DNA of 64,000 nucleotides from an uncultured Paracoccaceae bacterium (GTDB lineage Bacteria; Pseudomonadota; Alphaproteobacteria; Rhodobacterales; Rhodobacteraceae). Location of the stretch: NCBI GenBank assembly GCA_958439195.1, contig OY288145.1:1-64000 (forward strand), written 5' to 3'. The notes below the pieces were generated by a model. That model was not told where the DNA came from and ran no database searches. It saw nothing but the letters and a program-made list of their open reading frames with translations. Position numbers and translations under genes: made by a program. Shown in pieces: positions 9,071 to 17,916 of this stretch; position 1 is the stretch's first letter; each line of letters begins with the position of its first letter.

Positions 9071-9538
9071 ATGAAATCCTATTCCTTTGACCGGACAGAT
9101 GCCGCGGCGGGTGTCGTGTTCATCCTGTTCGGTCTGTTTTTCGGGGTGCAGTCGTTTGGGATGGAACTTGGCACGGCCTTCCGCATGGGGCCTGGGTTTT
9201 TCCCGTTGGTTCTGGCGGTGGTGCTGATCCTGTTCGGCGGGCTGATCCTGCTCAACGCGCTGAAGGCCAGTCCGGGGGCCGAGGCGCCGGGTGCAATTGC
9301 GTGGCGTGGATTGCTGTTCATCCTGCCCGCGCCGGTTTTCTTTGGCCTGACGGTGCGGGGGTTGGGGTTTGTGCCGTCGATCTTTGTCACCACGCTGATT
9401 GCGGGGCTGGCCTCTTTGAAGATGAAGCCTTTGAACGCGCTGGCCCTGGCCTTGGCCGTAACGATCTTTTCCACGTTGGTGTTTTCCTACGCGCTGGGCC
9501 TGCCATTCCGGCGGTTCGGCCCCTGGCTTTCGTTCTGA
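9071..9538 (+). CDS. tctB: Tripartite tricarboxylate transporter small membrane subunit TctB
   Basis: A 155-residue hydrophobic protein with four predicted membrane segments, matching TctB in length and in its place between tctC and tctA. TctB forms the small subunit of the secondary carboxylate importer. ATG 9071 is used because the protein then starts just before the first cytoplasmic and TM region (SFDRTDAAAGVVFILFG). Upstream in-frame codons overlap the terminator. It lies 14 bp before tctA, so the two are co-translated or closely coupled. Confidence 0.85.
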   Translation: MKSYSFDRTDAAAGVVFILFGLFFGVQSFGMELGTAFRMGPGFFPLVLAVVLILFGGLILLNALKASPGAEAPGAIAWRGLLFILPAPVFFGLTVRGLGFVPSIFVTTLIAGLASLKMKPLNALALALAVTIFSTLVFSYALGLPFRRFGPWLSF

Positions 9539-9552
9539 GGGGCGCTTGATCG

Positions 9553-11058
9553 ATGGATCTGCTTTCAAATCTTGGCCTTGGCTTTGCCACGGCAGCATCG
9601 CCCGAAAACCTGCTGTTCTGTCTGGTGGGGGTTATCCTTGGCACGCTGATCGGGGTTCTGCCGGGGATCGGGGCGACGGCCACGATTGCCATGCTGCTGC
9701 CGATCACCTTTCAGCTTGAACCGGTGTCATCGCTGATCATGTTGGCGGGCATCTATTACGGTGCGCAATATGGCGGTTCGACGACGGCCATCCTGATCAA
9801 CATGCCGGGGGAAAGTTCATCCGCCGTGACGGCCATCGACGGCTATCAGATGGCACGCAAGGGCAAGGCGGGCACGGCGCTGGCGGTGGCGGCGCTGGGG
9901 TCATTCTTTGCCGGGACGGTGGCCACGCTGCTGGTGGCGATCTTTGCGCCACCGCTGACGGTGATCGCGCTGAAATTCGGCGCGGCTGAATATTTCAGCC
10001 TGATGGTGTTGGGCCTTGTGTCGGCCATTGCTCTTGCGCATGGGTCGATCCTGAAGGCGCTGGCGATGGTGGTGCTTGGTCTGCTGCTGGGGATGGTGGG
10101 GACGGATATATACTCCGGCACGCCCCGGTTCACGATGGGGATCACGGAATATGCGGATGGGTTGAATTTCGTCGCGCTTGCCGTTGGGGTGTTTGGCATA
10201 GCCGAGATTCTGCGCAACCTTGAGGGTGACCAGGACCGGACGGTGCTGGGGGCCAAACTGTCGGGTCTGCTGCCTTCGCGCGAAGAGTTTCGCCGGATCG
10301 TTGGCCCGGTTTTGCGCGGCACGGGGATCGGATCGGTGTTGGGCATCCTGCCGGGGGGCGGCGCGGTGCTGGCGGCCTTTGCCAGCTATACGGTTGAAAA
10401 GCGCATGTCGAAAACGCCTGAGGAATTTGGTCATGGCGCGATCGAGGGTGTGGCCGGGCCGGAATCGGCCAACAACGCCGGGGCGCAAACCAGCTTTATC
10501 CCGCTGCTGACACTGGGCATTCCGGCAAATCCTGTGATGGCGCTGATGGTGGGGGCGATGATCATTCAGGGCATCGTGCCGGGGCCAAATGTGGCCAGCG
10601 AACAGCCTGCGCTGTTCTGGGGCGTGATTGCCAGCATGTGGATCGGCAACCTGATGCTGGTGGTGCTGAACCTGCCGCTGATCGGGCTGTGGGTTCGGCT
10701 GTTGAAGGTGCCTTATCACGTGCTGTTCCCCATCATCATGGCCTTCTGTTCCATCGGGGTCTACAGCGTGAATTCCAATGTCTATGACCTCTATGCCGTC
10801 GCGTTCTTTGGGTTGATGGGTTACGTGCTGATCAAGCTGAAATGCGAGCCTGCGCCCCTTTTGCTGGGCTTTGTGCTGGGTCCGATGCTGGAAGAAAACC
10901 TGCGGCGCGCGATGATCTTGGGGCGCGGGGATGCGACGGTGTTCCTGACACGACCAATCAGCGCGACATTGCTGGTGCTGACGGTTCTGGTTCTGGTGGT
11001 GGTGCTGATGCCGTCGATCCGCAAGAAACGCGATGAGGTGTTTGTCGAAGGCGATTGA
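9553..11058 (+). CDS. tctA: Tripartite tricarboxylate transporter large permease TctA
   Basis: A 501-residue polytopic membrane protein, the usual TctA length. Characteristic stretches include GVLPGIGATATIAMLLP near residues 36-52, GGSTTAILINMPGE near 76-89 and GILPGGGAVLAAFASY near 265-280. TctA is the transport subunit that uses an ion gradient to import the carboxylate delivered by TctC. It is the last gene of the tctCBA operon, and about 90 bp of non-coding DNA separates it from the next gene. Confidence 0.92.
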   Translation: MDLLSNLGLGFATAASPENLLFCLVGVILGTLIGVLPGIGATATIAMLLPITFQLEPVSSLIMLAGIYYGAQYGGSTTAILINMPGESSSAVTAIDGYQMARKGKAGTALAVAALGSFFAGTVATLLVAIFAPPLTVIALKFGAAEYFSLMVLGLVSAIALAHGSILKALAMVVLGLLLGMVGTDIYSGTPRFTMGITEYADGLNFVALAVGVFGIAEILRNLEGDQDRTVLGAKLSGLLPSREEFRRIVGPVLRGTGIGSVLGILPGGGAVLAAFASYTVEKRMSKTPEEFGHGAIEGVAGPESANNAGAQTSFIPLLTLGIPANPVMALMVGAMIIQGIVPGPNVASEQPALFWGVIASMWIGNLMLVVLNLPLIGLWVRLLKVPYHVLFPIIMAFCSIGVYSVNSNVYDLYAVAFFGLMGYVLIKLKCEPAPLLLGFVLGPMLEENLRRAMILGRGDATVFLTRPISATLLVLTVLVLVVVLMPSIRKKRDEVFVEGD

Positions 11059-11146
11059 CGGGGATCAATGACATGCCCGCATTACGATGATAGCGGATTC
11101 TGGCAGGTTTCTGTGCCTGCGGATCAGATCGAACGGATGACATGCC

Positions 11147-11854
11147 ATGACGCTTCCCTATCAGTCGGCCCATGAGGAACTGCATTACCTGGACCGTGCC
11201 GGATGGTTGCGCGCCGCGGTTCTGGGCGCGAATGACGGGATCGTATCCGTATCGTCGTTGATCGTGGGGGTTGCCGCCGCCGATCCAAGCCGTGCAGCCA
11301 TCCTGATCGCGGGCGCCGCCGGTCTGGCGGCGGGCGCGATGTCGATGGCGGCAGGGGAATATGTGTCGGTCAGTTCACAATCGGATGTGGAACGCGCGGA
11401 TATTGCGCGGGAAAGGCAGGCGCTGCTGGACACGCCTGCGGCAGAAGAAAAGGAACTGGCGTCGATCTATGAATCCCGCGGGCTTTCCCCTGCGACCGCG
11501 GCGCTGGTTGCGCATGAGTTGACGGCGAAGGATGCGCTGGGCGCGCATGTGCGCGATGAATTGGGCCTTTCGGAACAGCATGCGGCCAATCCGTTGCAGG
11601 CGGCGTTTGCGTCGGGGATGACCTTTACCGTCGCCGCCGCCGTGCCTTTGGTGGCCGCCGCAATTGCGCCCGAAGCGCAGATCATTCCGGTGGTTGTGGC
11701 CGCGACCCTTGTCAGCCTTGCCGGGCTTGGTGCGCTGGGCGCCTATGCCGGCGGGGCGCCGAAACTGCGGGCGACGGCGCGGGTTCTGTTCTGGGGTGCG
11801 GCTGCGATGGCGATCACCGCCGGGGTCGGGCGGATGTTCGGCGTATCGGTCTGA
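11147..11854 (+). CDS. VIT/CCC1 family Fe2+/Mn2+ transporter
   Basis: A 235-residue membrane protein of the VIT1/CCC1 family. It shows LGANDGIVSVSSLIVGVAAA near residues 27-46 and AGAMSMAAGEYVSVSSQSD near 65-83, both family hallmarks. The acidic hinge between TM2 and TM3 (about 85-140) normally binds metal. These proteins export Fe2+ or Mn2+ from the cytosol. Start ATG 11147 is preceded by short non-coding DNA after tctA. No Irr-type box was seen upstream, unlike mbfA at 58817-59794. It faces the GntR gene across 37 bp. Confidence 0.88.
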   Translation: MTLPYQSAHEELHYLDRAGWLRAAVLGANDGIVSVSSLIVGVAAADPSRAAILIAGAAGLAAGAMSMAAGEYVSVSSQSDVERADIARERQALLDTPAAEEKELASIYESRGLSPATAALVAHELTAKDALGAHVRDELGLSEQHAANPLQAAFASGMTFTVAAAVPLVAAAIAPEAQIIPVVVAATLVSLAGLGALGAYAGGAPKLRATARVLFWGAAAMAITAGVGRMFGVSV

Positions 11855-11891
11855 CACGACGCACATAGGGCAACGTCACCAGAAACGCGCG

Positions 11892-12647
11892 TCAGCCTTG
11901 CGAAAGCCGACTTGCATAGGAAGATAGAACATCCTGAACGCTTTTTGGTTTTCGGCTTTCCAGAAGCGCCCGACCAGCAACCTGTTCTATATGGTGGTCC
12001 ATCAGATCGGCGGCTTTGTCGCCTTGCCCCGCAATTAACGCTTCGATGATCTGGCGATGTTCATCTATCCCGCAATCCACGGAATGCGGCCTGCCGTAGA
12101 TTGTCAGAACCAATGAACAGCGGGAAACAGTTTCGGTAAGGTAGCGGACCAGCAGCTTGTTTCCTGTCATTTCGGCAAGGCGCAGGTGAAACTCTCCCGC
12201 CAGGCGGATTGCTTCGCGTTCGTCGCGCGCACCAGCCATTTCTTCATCGTCTAGCATCCGCCTTAGTTCAGTGATCTGCGTCGCGTTCAGATTTCCGGCA
12301 AGTTGCAAGACCACCATCCGCTCCAATCCGCGGCGCACGACAAAGATGTCGCGGCCTTCGTCCAAGGTCGGATTGGCGACAAAAGCCCCACGATTGGGCA
12401 TCAGGTCAACCAAGCCTTCGACCGACAGTCGCAAAAGCGCCTCGCGGGCGATGGTCCGGCTGGTGCCGAATGAGTCACCGATCATATCTTCGGGGAGACG
12501 CGCGCCGGGGCTGAGTTGTTGTTCAATGATGGCCTGACGCAAGGCTTCATGCACTTTTTCGGTGCGCGTTGGCGTTTTCATGGCCGTGCCCGTCTTGCGA
12601 CGTTTCGGGTGTGTCCCAGACGGGTTGTGATCGGCGGCCTTGGGCAT
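11892..12647 (-). CDS. GntR family regulator (FadR/FCD subfamily)
   Basis: This 251-residue regulator has an N-terminal winged helix (about 30-95, with RTEKVHEALRQAIIEQQLSPG and SRTIAREALLRLSVEGL) and an all-helical FCD ligand domain. The His and Asp residues expected for metal-assisted carboxylate binding lie at EFHLRL and DEHRQI. ATG 12647 is preceded by AAGGAA. It is divergent from the ABC transporter/amidohydrolase operon, and the shared intergenic region carries palindromes of the type ATTGCATGCAAT. It is therefore the probable local regulator. The effector is unknown, probably a substrate or product of the operon. Confidence 0.9.
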   Translation of the reverse strand: MPKAADHNPSGTHPKRRKTGTAMKTPTRTEKVHEALRQAIIEQQLSPGARLPEDMIGDSFGTSRTIAREALLRLSVEGLVDLMPNRGAFVANPTLDEGRDIFVVRRGLERMVVLQLAGNLNATQITELRRMLDDEEMAGARDEREAIRLAGEFHLRLAEMTGNKLLVRYLTETVSRCSLVLTIYGRPHSVDCGIDEHRQIIEALIAGQGDKAADLMDHHIEQVAGRALLESRKPKSVQDVLSSYASRLSQG

Positions 12648-12684
12648 CGCGGGTTCCTTGGGCAGTTGGCAATTGCATAGAGCA

Positions 12685-12697
12685 TCGCATGCAATGC
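12685..12697. promoter_or_regulatory. GntR operator candidate 1
   Basis: ATCGCATGCAATG contains the GCATGCAAT core shared with the site at 12848-12859. It lies 38 bp upstream of the GntR start codon and would suit autoregulation. Confidence 0.45.
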
Positions 12698-12825
12698 GAA
12701 GGTCAATGCCTTTCGATACCGGCAGAATGCCCCATCCGCGGCAGTGTGATCCGCCCCGCATGTTGGGAGGAAAACGCATGGCATATCGTCCTATCCGGCG
12801 GTCAAAACTGAGAAATACAAGAAGG

Positions 12826-12859
12826 TTGCATGCGTAGATATAAGCAGATTGCATGCAAT
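12826..12859. promoter_or_regulatory. GntR operator candidates 2 and 3 next to a -35 box
   Basis: TTGCATGCG at 12826-12834 and the perfect 12-bp palindrome ATTGCATGCAAT at 12848-12859 lie directly before TTGACA (12861-12866), a good -35 element for the transporter operon. A bound GntR protein would block RNA polymerase. No strong -10 match was found at the ideal distance. Confidence 0.55.
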
Positions 12860-12914
12860 ATTGACATGTAATGCAATACAGTCAACGCTACAGGCATCGG
12901 AAAACGAGGATGAC

Positions 12915-13973
12915 ATGACTGATTCTTCCGCAGTGTCCATCAGATCTGTCAGTAAGGGCTTTGGCCGCGGGGCTGCTGCTGTCCGGGTTCTGGAGGATGT
13001 GTCGGTCGAGATTGGCCAGCGTGAATTCTTTACCCTTCTCGGTCCGTCCGGCTGTGGAAAAACCACGCTTTTGCGCCTGATTGCGGGATTTGAAACCGCA
13101 GATCAGGGGAAGATCATCATTGAAGGGCAAGACGTCACGCAGGCCCCGCCCTTTCGCCGTCCGGTCAATACGGTGTTCCAGAACTATGCCCTTTTTCCGC
13201 ATCTGACGGTGGAACAGAATGTGGGTTTTGCGCTGGTTGAACAGCAGATGCCGGCTGACAAGATCCGCGCCAGGGTGGGTGAATCGTTGGAAATGGTTCG
13301 CATGCAATCCTTTGCGCGCCGCCGCCCGGCGGAGCTTTCCGGGGGGCAGCAGCAGAGGGTGGCCCTTGCGCGCGCCCTTGCGCCCCGTCCCAAGGTTCTG
13401 CTTCTGGATGAGCCGCTTTCTGCGCTGGATCTGAAGTTGCGCAAGGAAATGCAGATCGAACTGAAGCTGCTGCAAGCCGAGGCTGGGATCACCTTTCTGT
13501 TCGTGACCCATGATCAGGAAGAGGCGCTGACACTGTCGGATCGGGTGGCGGTGATGCAGGGCGGGCGCATCTTGCAAATGGGCGCCCCGCGTGACATCTA
13601 CGAAACCCCGACCCACCGTTTTGTCGCCGACTTTATCGGTGACATCAACCTGATCGAAGCCGAGGCGTTGCCAGGCAATGCGATCCGTCTGGCGGGTGGG
13701 GCGCAGATCGTGGTTCCGCATCAGGCGCAGGGTAAGGTCACGCTGGCAATTCGCCCGGAACGGGCGCGCATCGTGGCCCCGGATGCGGGCCATTTGCAGG
13801 CGCGCGTGGTGCATACGGCCTATCTGGGGACGGCGCTTGTCCACAAGTTGGCGCTGTCGGATGGGGCCACCTTTCTGCTGCGGCAATCCGATCTTGATGG
13901 CACCCAACCCCCCATCGGCAGCACGGTTGGTTTAAGCCTGCCCGCCGACAGCCTGCGCGTGCTGCTGCAATGA
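12915..13973 (+). CDS. ABC transporter ATP-binding protein, PotA-like
   Basis: A 352-residue ATPase with Walker A GPSGCGKTT (43-51), signature LSGGQQQR (141-148), Walker B VLLLDEP (161-167), H-loop VTHDQEEAL, and a C-terminal TOBE-type regulatory domain from about residue 260. The layout is that of PotA/FbpC ATPases serving polyamine-type importers. ATG 12915 follows a purine-rich site (AAACGAGGA). It is the first gene of an operon and overlaps the permease start by ATGA. The substrate is probably not spermidine itself, given the downstream amidohydrolases. Confidence 0.9.
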   Translation: MTDSSAVSIRSVSKGFGRGAAAVRVLEDVSVEIGQREFFTLLGPSGCGKTTLLRLIAGFETADQGKIIIEGQDVTQAPPFRRPVNTVFQNYALFPHLTVEQNVGFALVEQQMPADKIRARVGESLEMVRMQSFARRRPAELSGGQQQRVALARALAPRPKVLLLDEPLSALDLKLRKEMQIELKLLQAEAGITFLFVTHDQEEALTLSDRVAVMQGGRILQMGAPRDIYETPTHRFVADFIGDINLIEAEALPGNAIRLAGGAQIVVPHQAQGKVTLAIRPERARIVAPDAGHLQARVVHTAYLGTALVHKLALSDGATFLLRQSDLDGTQPPIGSTVGLSLPADSLRVLLQ

Positions 13974-14851
13974 CCGGCAACCCCACATTGCGCCGCCTTG
14001 GTCTTTTGACGCCCGCGTTGATGACCATCGCCGTCCTGATCGGCGTTCCATTGATGTTGCTGTTCTGGATATCGCTTTTGCAAAAGGGCGGCAGCAGCGG
14101 GGTGGATTGGGGCGCTGCTCCATCACTGGGCAATTATATCCGCCTTGTCTGGGAAGAAGATTTTGACGGCACGATGATCCTGAACACCAGCTATCTGGTG
14201 ATCTTGCTGCGGTCGATCCTACAGGCGGCCGTGACGACCGGGCTGAGTTTGCTGTTTGGTCTGCCCGTCGCCTTGTGGATGGCGGGGCTGTCGCGCGGGC
14301 AGCGTGACATGATGCTGTTGTTGATCACCATTCCGTTCTGGACCAATCTTCTGGTGCGCAACTATGCGTGGTTGATCATCCTGCGTGATGATGGCTGGCT
14401 GTCGCAGGCTATCAATTTTGTATCGCCCGGTGGGCCGATCCAGTTGCTTTACAATGATCTGGCCGTGGCCATTGGTCTGACCTATTCCTTTCTGCCCTTC
14501 ATGATCCTGCCGCTTTACACGGTGTTCGAAAAATTCGACTGGCGTTTGCTTGAAGCGGCGCATGATCTGGGGGCCACGCGGTCGCGCGCTTTGCGGCGGG
14601 TGCTGATCCCCATCGCAATGCCGGGGATCGCGGCGGGATCGTTGCTCGTGTTCATTCCATGTCTTGGGGCCTTTGTGACGCCCGCCCTGCTGGGCGGCGG
14701 CAAGACCCTGATGCTGGGCAATATCATCCAGATGCAGTTCGGCGCTTCGCGGAACTGGCCATTCGGGGCCGCGCTGGCGGTGGTGCTGCTGGGCTTGATG
14801 CTGTTCGTGATGGTCTGCATGGCGATCTGGCGCAACCGGAGGGTCAAATGA
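13970..14851 (+). CDS. ABC transporter permease, PotB-like
   Basis: A 293-residue inner-membrane permease with six predicted TM helices and the EAA loop (LLEAAHDLGATRSRALRRVLIP, about 193-214) that docks to the ATPase. Length and order match PotB. It overlaps both neighbours by four bases (ATGA at 13970-13973 and 14848-14851), so translation is coupled through the transporter genes. It pairs with the PotC-like permease to form the translocation channel. Confidence 0.9.
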   Translation: MTGNPTLRRLGLLTPALMTIAVLIGVPLMLLFWISLLQKGGSSGVDWGAAPSLGNYIRLVWEEDFDGTMILNTSYLVILLRSILQAAVTTGLSLLFGLPVALWMAGLSRGQRDMMLLLITIPFWTNLLVRNYAWLIILRDDGWLSQAINFVSPGGPIQLLYNDLAVAIGLTYSFLPFMILPLYTVFEKFDWRLLEAAHDLGATRSRALRRVLIPIAMPGIAAGSLLVFIPCLGAFVTPALLGGGKTLMLGNIIQMQFGASRNWPFGAALAVVLLGLMLFVMVCMAIWRNRRVK

Positions 14852-15621
14852 ACATCCGACGCTTTCCCATGACGCGCGAGATTTCGTTGCTGGTGCTGGT
14901 TTATCTGTATGTGCCTGTGGTGGTTCTGGTCAGCTATAGCTTCAACGCCAACCGAACGGCAACGGTCTGGTCGCATGCTTCGCTTGATTGGTATGGGCGC
15001 ATTCTTGCCAATCCTGCGATCCAGTCGGCGACGCAGAATTCGCTGGTTCTGGCGCTGTGCGCCGCCACGGCCGCGACGGTGATTGCCCTTCTTGCGGCCT
15101 TGGCCACAGCGCGGGCCTTTCCCAGCCGTGGCGGGGTAGAGGCTGTGCTGAACATGCCGCTGATCCTGCCAGAGATCGTGGTCGCGGTGGCAACGCTTAT
15201 GCTGTTCGTGGCGCTTGGCGTGCAGCTTGGGCTGGGGACCATGATCCTTGCGCACACGGCCTTTTGCATTCCTTTTGCCTATCTTCCGATCCGTGCGCGG
15301 CTTGAAGGGATGAACCAAAGCTATGGAGAAGCGGCACAGGATCTTTATGCCAACCGCTTTCGCAGTTTTCGCCGGGTGACCCTGCCGCTTTTGTGGCCCG
15401 GCATCATGGCGGGTTTCACGCTGGCGTTCGTGACCAGCCTTGATGACTTTCTGACATCTTTCTTCCTGTCCGGTCCGGGCACCACCACGCTGCCGGTCTA
15501 CATCTTTTCGTCGATCAAGGCGGGTATCACCCCCGAGATAAACGCGATTTCGACCGTGATGCTAGTGATCTCGGTCCTGCTTGTATCGCTTTCCTTCTTC
15601 CTTGGCCGCCTGCGGCGTTGA
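14848..15621 (+). CDS. ABC transporter permease, PotC-like
   Basis: A 257-residue permease with six predicted TM helices and the EAA-like motif (YGEAAQDLYANRFRSFRRV..., about 157-175). PotC proteins are of similar size. ATG 14848 is fixed by the ATGA overlap with the upstream permease; longer in-frame starts would run deep into that gene. It is followed after 34 bp by the binding-protein gene. Confidence 0.9.
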   Translation: MNIRRFPMTREISLLVLVYLYVPVVVLVSYSFNANRTATVWSHASLDWYGRILANPAIQSATQNSLVLALCAATAATVIALLAALATARAFPSRGGVEAVLNMPLILPEIVVAVATLMLFVALGVQLGLGTMILAHTAFCIPFAYLPIRARLEGMNQSYGEAAQDLYANRFRSFRRVTLPLLWPGIMAGFTLAFVTSLDDFLTSFFLSGPGTTTLPVYIFSSIKAGITPEINAISTVMLVISVLLVSLSFFLGRLRR

Positions 15622-15655
15622 AGCCCGAAAAACCACCCAACAGAGGATTGACCCA

Positions 15656-16696
15656 ATGAAAAAAACCCTTGTCGGCCTGACCCTTGCGGCATTGACGGCG
15701 CTGCCCGCCTTTGCGCAAGACGAAGAAAAAACGCTCTATTTCTATAACTGGACTGACTATTATCCGGTTGATCTGCTGGCCAAGTTCGAGGCCGAGACAG
15801 GCATCAAGGTGATCCTGGATGGCTTTGACAGCAACGATACCTTGCTGGCCAAGCTGCAATCGGGCGGTGCCGCCTATGATGTGATTGTGCCTTCGGATTA
15901 TGTGATCCCCGGCATGATTGCCGACGGGCTTCTGATGAAGATCGACACCGCATCTATGCCGAATTACGTCCATATGAAGGACGCGTTCAAGAACCCGGAT
16001 TTCGACCCGACCCATGAATATTCCGCCCCTTATCTGTGGGGTGTCACCGGTCTGGCCTATGACAGTGCTGCTATTGGCGGGGCAGAGATTGAACATAGCT
16101 GGAAGGAACTGTTTGAGCCGCGGCCCGAGTTTGAAGGAAAGATCGCGGAACTGGATACGGCAAGCGATGTGATCCTTGCGGCCTCGCTCTATCTGGGCAT
16201 TGCCCAATGCACGGAAAGCAACGAGGACGCCCAGCGCATTCTTGATCTGCTGGAGGCGCAGGCCCCGAAACTCAAGATGTATTCATCCGACAGCACTGTG
16301 GATCGCATGGCTTCGGGCGAAGTGTCGATGTATCATGTGTGGAACGGTGCCACTGCGCGCGCCACGGCACAGCGCGACACCATTCGATTTGTCTATCCCA
16401 AGGAAGGCACGCCGATGTTCCGTGATAACTTCGCGGTTCCGGCCAATGCGCCCCATCCCGAAAACGCCAAGATATTTATCAACTGGATGATGGCGCCCGA
16501 GAATGCGGCCGCCGTTTCGAACGCGATTGCCTATGCCAATGCGATCAAGTCGGATGAATTTCTTGATCCAAAATGGCGTGCGATGGACGCAATCAACATG
16601 CCCGAGGAATATGCCGACCACCTGGTGCCGACGCAGGATTGTGGCCCTGCTGCGCGTGAACTGCGCGACAAGATCTGGACCCGCCTGAAAGGCTGA
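15656..16696 (+). CDS. Extracellular solute-binding protein, PotD/PotF-like
   Basis: A 346-residue periplasmic protein with a signal peptide (residues 1-20, cleavage after PAFA). The mature N-terminus (TLYFYNWTDYYP) and the segment YDVIVPSDYVIPGMI are typical of polyamine-binding PotD/PotF. Acidic and aromatic residues that hold polyamine amines are present, but substrate cannot be read from the sequence. Start 15656 has AGAGG at 15642-15646. The gene completes a full importer, and a stem-loop directly follows its stop. Confidence 0.9.
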   Translation: MKKTLVGLTLAALTALPAFAQDEEKTLYFYNWTDYYPVDLLAKFEAETGIKVILDGFDSNDTLLAKLQSGGAAYDVIVPSDYVIPGMIADGLLMKIDTASMPNYVHMKDAFKNPDFDPTHEYSAPYLWGVTGLAYDSAAIGGAEIEHSWKELFEPRPEFEGKIAELDTASDVILAASLYLGIAQCTESNEDAQRILDLLEAQAPKLKMYSSDSTVDRMASGEVSMYHVWNGATARATAQRDTIRFVYPKEGTPMFRDNFAVPANAPHPENAKIFINWMMAPENAAAVSNAIAYANAIKSDEFLDPKWRAMDAINMPEEYADHLVPTQDCGPAARELRDKIWTRLKG

Positions 16697-16703
16697 TCAA
16701 ATG

Positions 16704-16727
16704 GCTGCCCCTGTCAGCGGGGGCAGC
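16704..16727 (+). repeat. Stem-loop after the solute-binding protein gene
   Basis: An 8-bp perfect stem (GCTGCCCC / GGGGCAGC) with an 8-base loop and no T-tract. It lies between the binding-protein stop and the amidohydrolase start at 16752, and may protect the upstream mRNA. Its presence favours 16752 over 16701 as the next start. Confidence 0.6.
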
Positions 16728-16751
16728 ATCCCCAAAACGCGGAGCGCCAAG

Positions 16752-17903
16752 ATGACGACCTTCACCAACCTGCGCGATATTGACGGCCAGACCATCGGCA
16801 TCCGTTGCCACGGAGATCGCATCGCAGCGGTTGGCCCCGGTGTGACTGCACCGGATGCGGTGGATGGGGCCGGGAGATTGGTGCTGCCGGCCTTTGTCGA
16901 GCCGCATGTGCATCTGGACAAGACCCTGTGGGGAGAGGCGTGGCAGCCCGGCAAACGCGCCACAAAGCTGCGCGATTACATCGAAAACGAACGGCGCGTG
17001 CTGTCAGCCAACACCACCCCGCCAGAAGAGCGCGCGGCGCGTCTGTTGGGGCAGATGCTGGCCTGTGGCACGACGACCGTGCGGTCACATATCGACATCG
17101 CGCCGGATATGGGGCTGACCCATGTCGAGGCCATGATGCGCCTACGCGAGATGTGGTCAGATCGGGTGGATCTGCAATTCGTGGCCTTTCCGCAGCAAGG
17201 CCTGATCTGCCGCCCCGGCACTGCCGACCTGATGCGTGCCGCGATGGATATGGGCGTGGAAACCGTTGGCGGCCTTGATCCCGCCGGCATTGATGGCGAT
17301 CCGGATGGCCAGTTGCGCTTTATCTTTGATCTGGCTGTCGAAAAGGGTGCGGGTGTCGACATTCACCTGCATGACAAGGGCGAATTGGGTGCCTGGCAGG
17401 TCGAGCGGATCACGGACTATACCCTGGCCACCGGCCTTGCGGGCAAGGTGATGATTTCCCACGCCTACTGTCTTGGCATGATTGCCCCTGACCGGTTGGA
17501 GCGGATTGGCCGCAGACTTGCCGATGCCGGGATTTCGCTGATGACCTCGGCGCCCGCAGATGTTGCGGTCCCCCCCGTCGAGGAATTGGTGGCGCTGGGC
17601 GTTACGGTGTGTTGCGGGTCGGATGGTATCCGGGACAGTTGGTCGCCCTTTGGCAACGGCGACATGCTGGAACGCGCCTTTCTGACCGCCTACCGATTTG
17701 ATTGGAACCGGGATGAAGATTTCGCCCTTGCCCTGAACTGCGCAACGCATGCGGCGGCGAAGGCCATTGGCGCAAAGGACTATGGCCTTGCCGCCGGAAA
17801 TCGTGCCGATTTCGTGATGATTGCAGCCAGTTGTGCGGGCGATGCCCTGTGCCGTCGTCCGTCGGACCGGCAGGTGGTGCGGCGCGGAAAACGGATTGCG
17901 TGA
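16752..17903 (+). CDS. Amidohydrolase, cytosine deaminase/AtzC-like
   Basis: This 383-residue metal-dependent hydrolase resembles CodA/AtzC. It has HVHLDKT (H52, H54), DIHLHDKGE (His about 205/207), ISHAYCLG (H237) and GSDGIRDSW (D291), giving a complete set of metal and catalytic residues. Such enzymes deaminate or open nitrogen heterocycles in the cytosol. The alternative ATG 16701 lies inside a stem-loop, so 16752 is preferred. It sits in an operon with an importer and a second amidohydrolase, which suggests it acts on the imported compound or its first product. The exact substrate is unknown. Confidence 0.8.
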   Translation: MTTFTNLRDIDGQTIGIRCHGDRIAAVGPGVTAPDAVDGAGRLVLPAFVEPHVHLDKTLWGEAWQPGKRATKLRDYIENERRVLSANTTPPEERAARLLGQMLACGTTTVRSHIDIAPDMGLTHVEAMMRLREMWSDRVDLQFVAFPQQGLICRPGTADLMRAAMDMGVETVGGLDPAGIDGDPDGQLRFIFDLAVEKGAGVDIHLHDKGELGAWQVERITDYTLATGLAGKVMISHAYCLGMIAPDRLERIGRRLADAGISLMTSAPADVAVPPVEELVALGVTVCCGSDGIRDSWSPFGNGDMLERAFLTAYRFDWNRDEDFALALNCATHAAAKAIGAKDYGLAAGNRADFVMIAASCAGDALCRRPSDRQVVRRGKRIA

Positions 17904-17916
17904 CAGGATCTGACAC

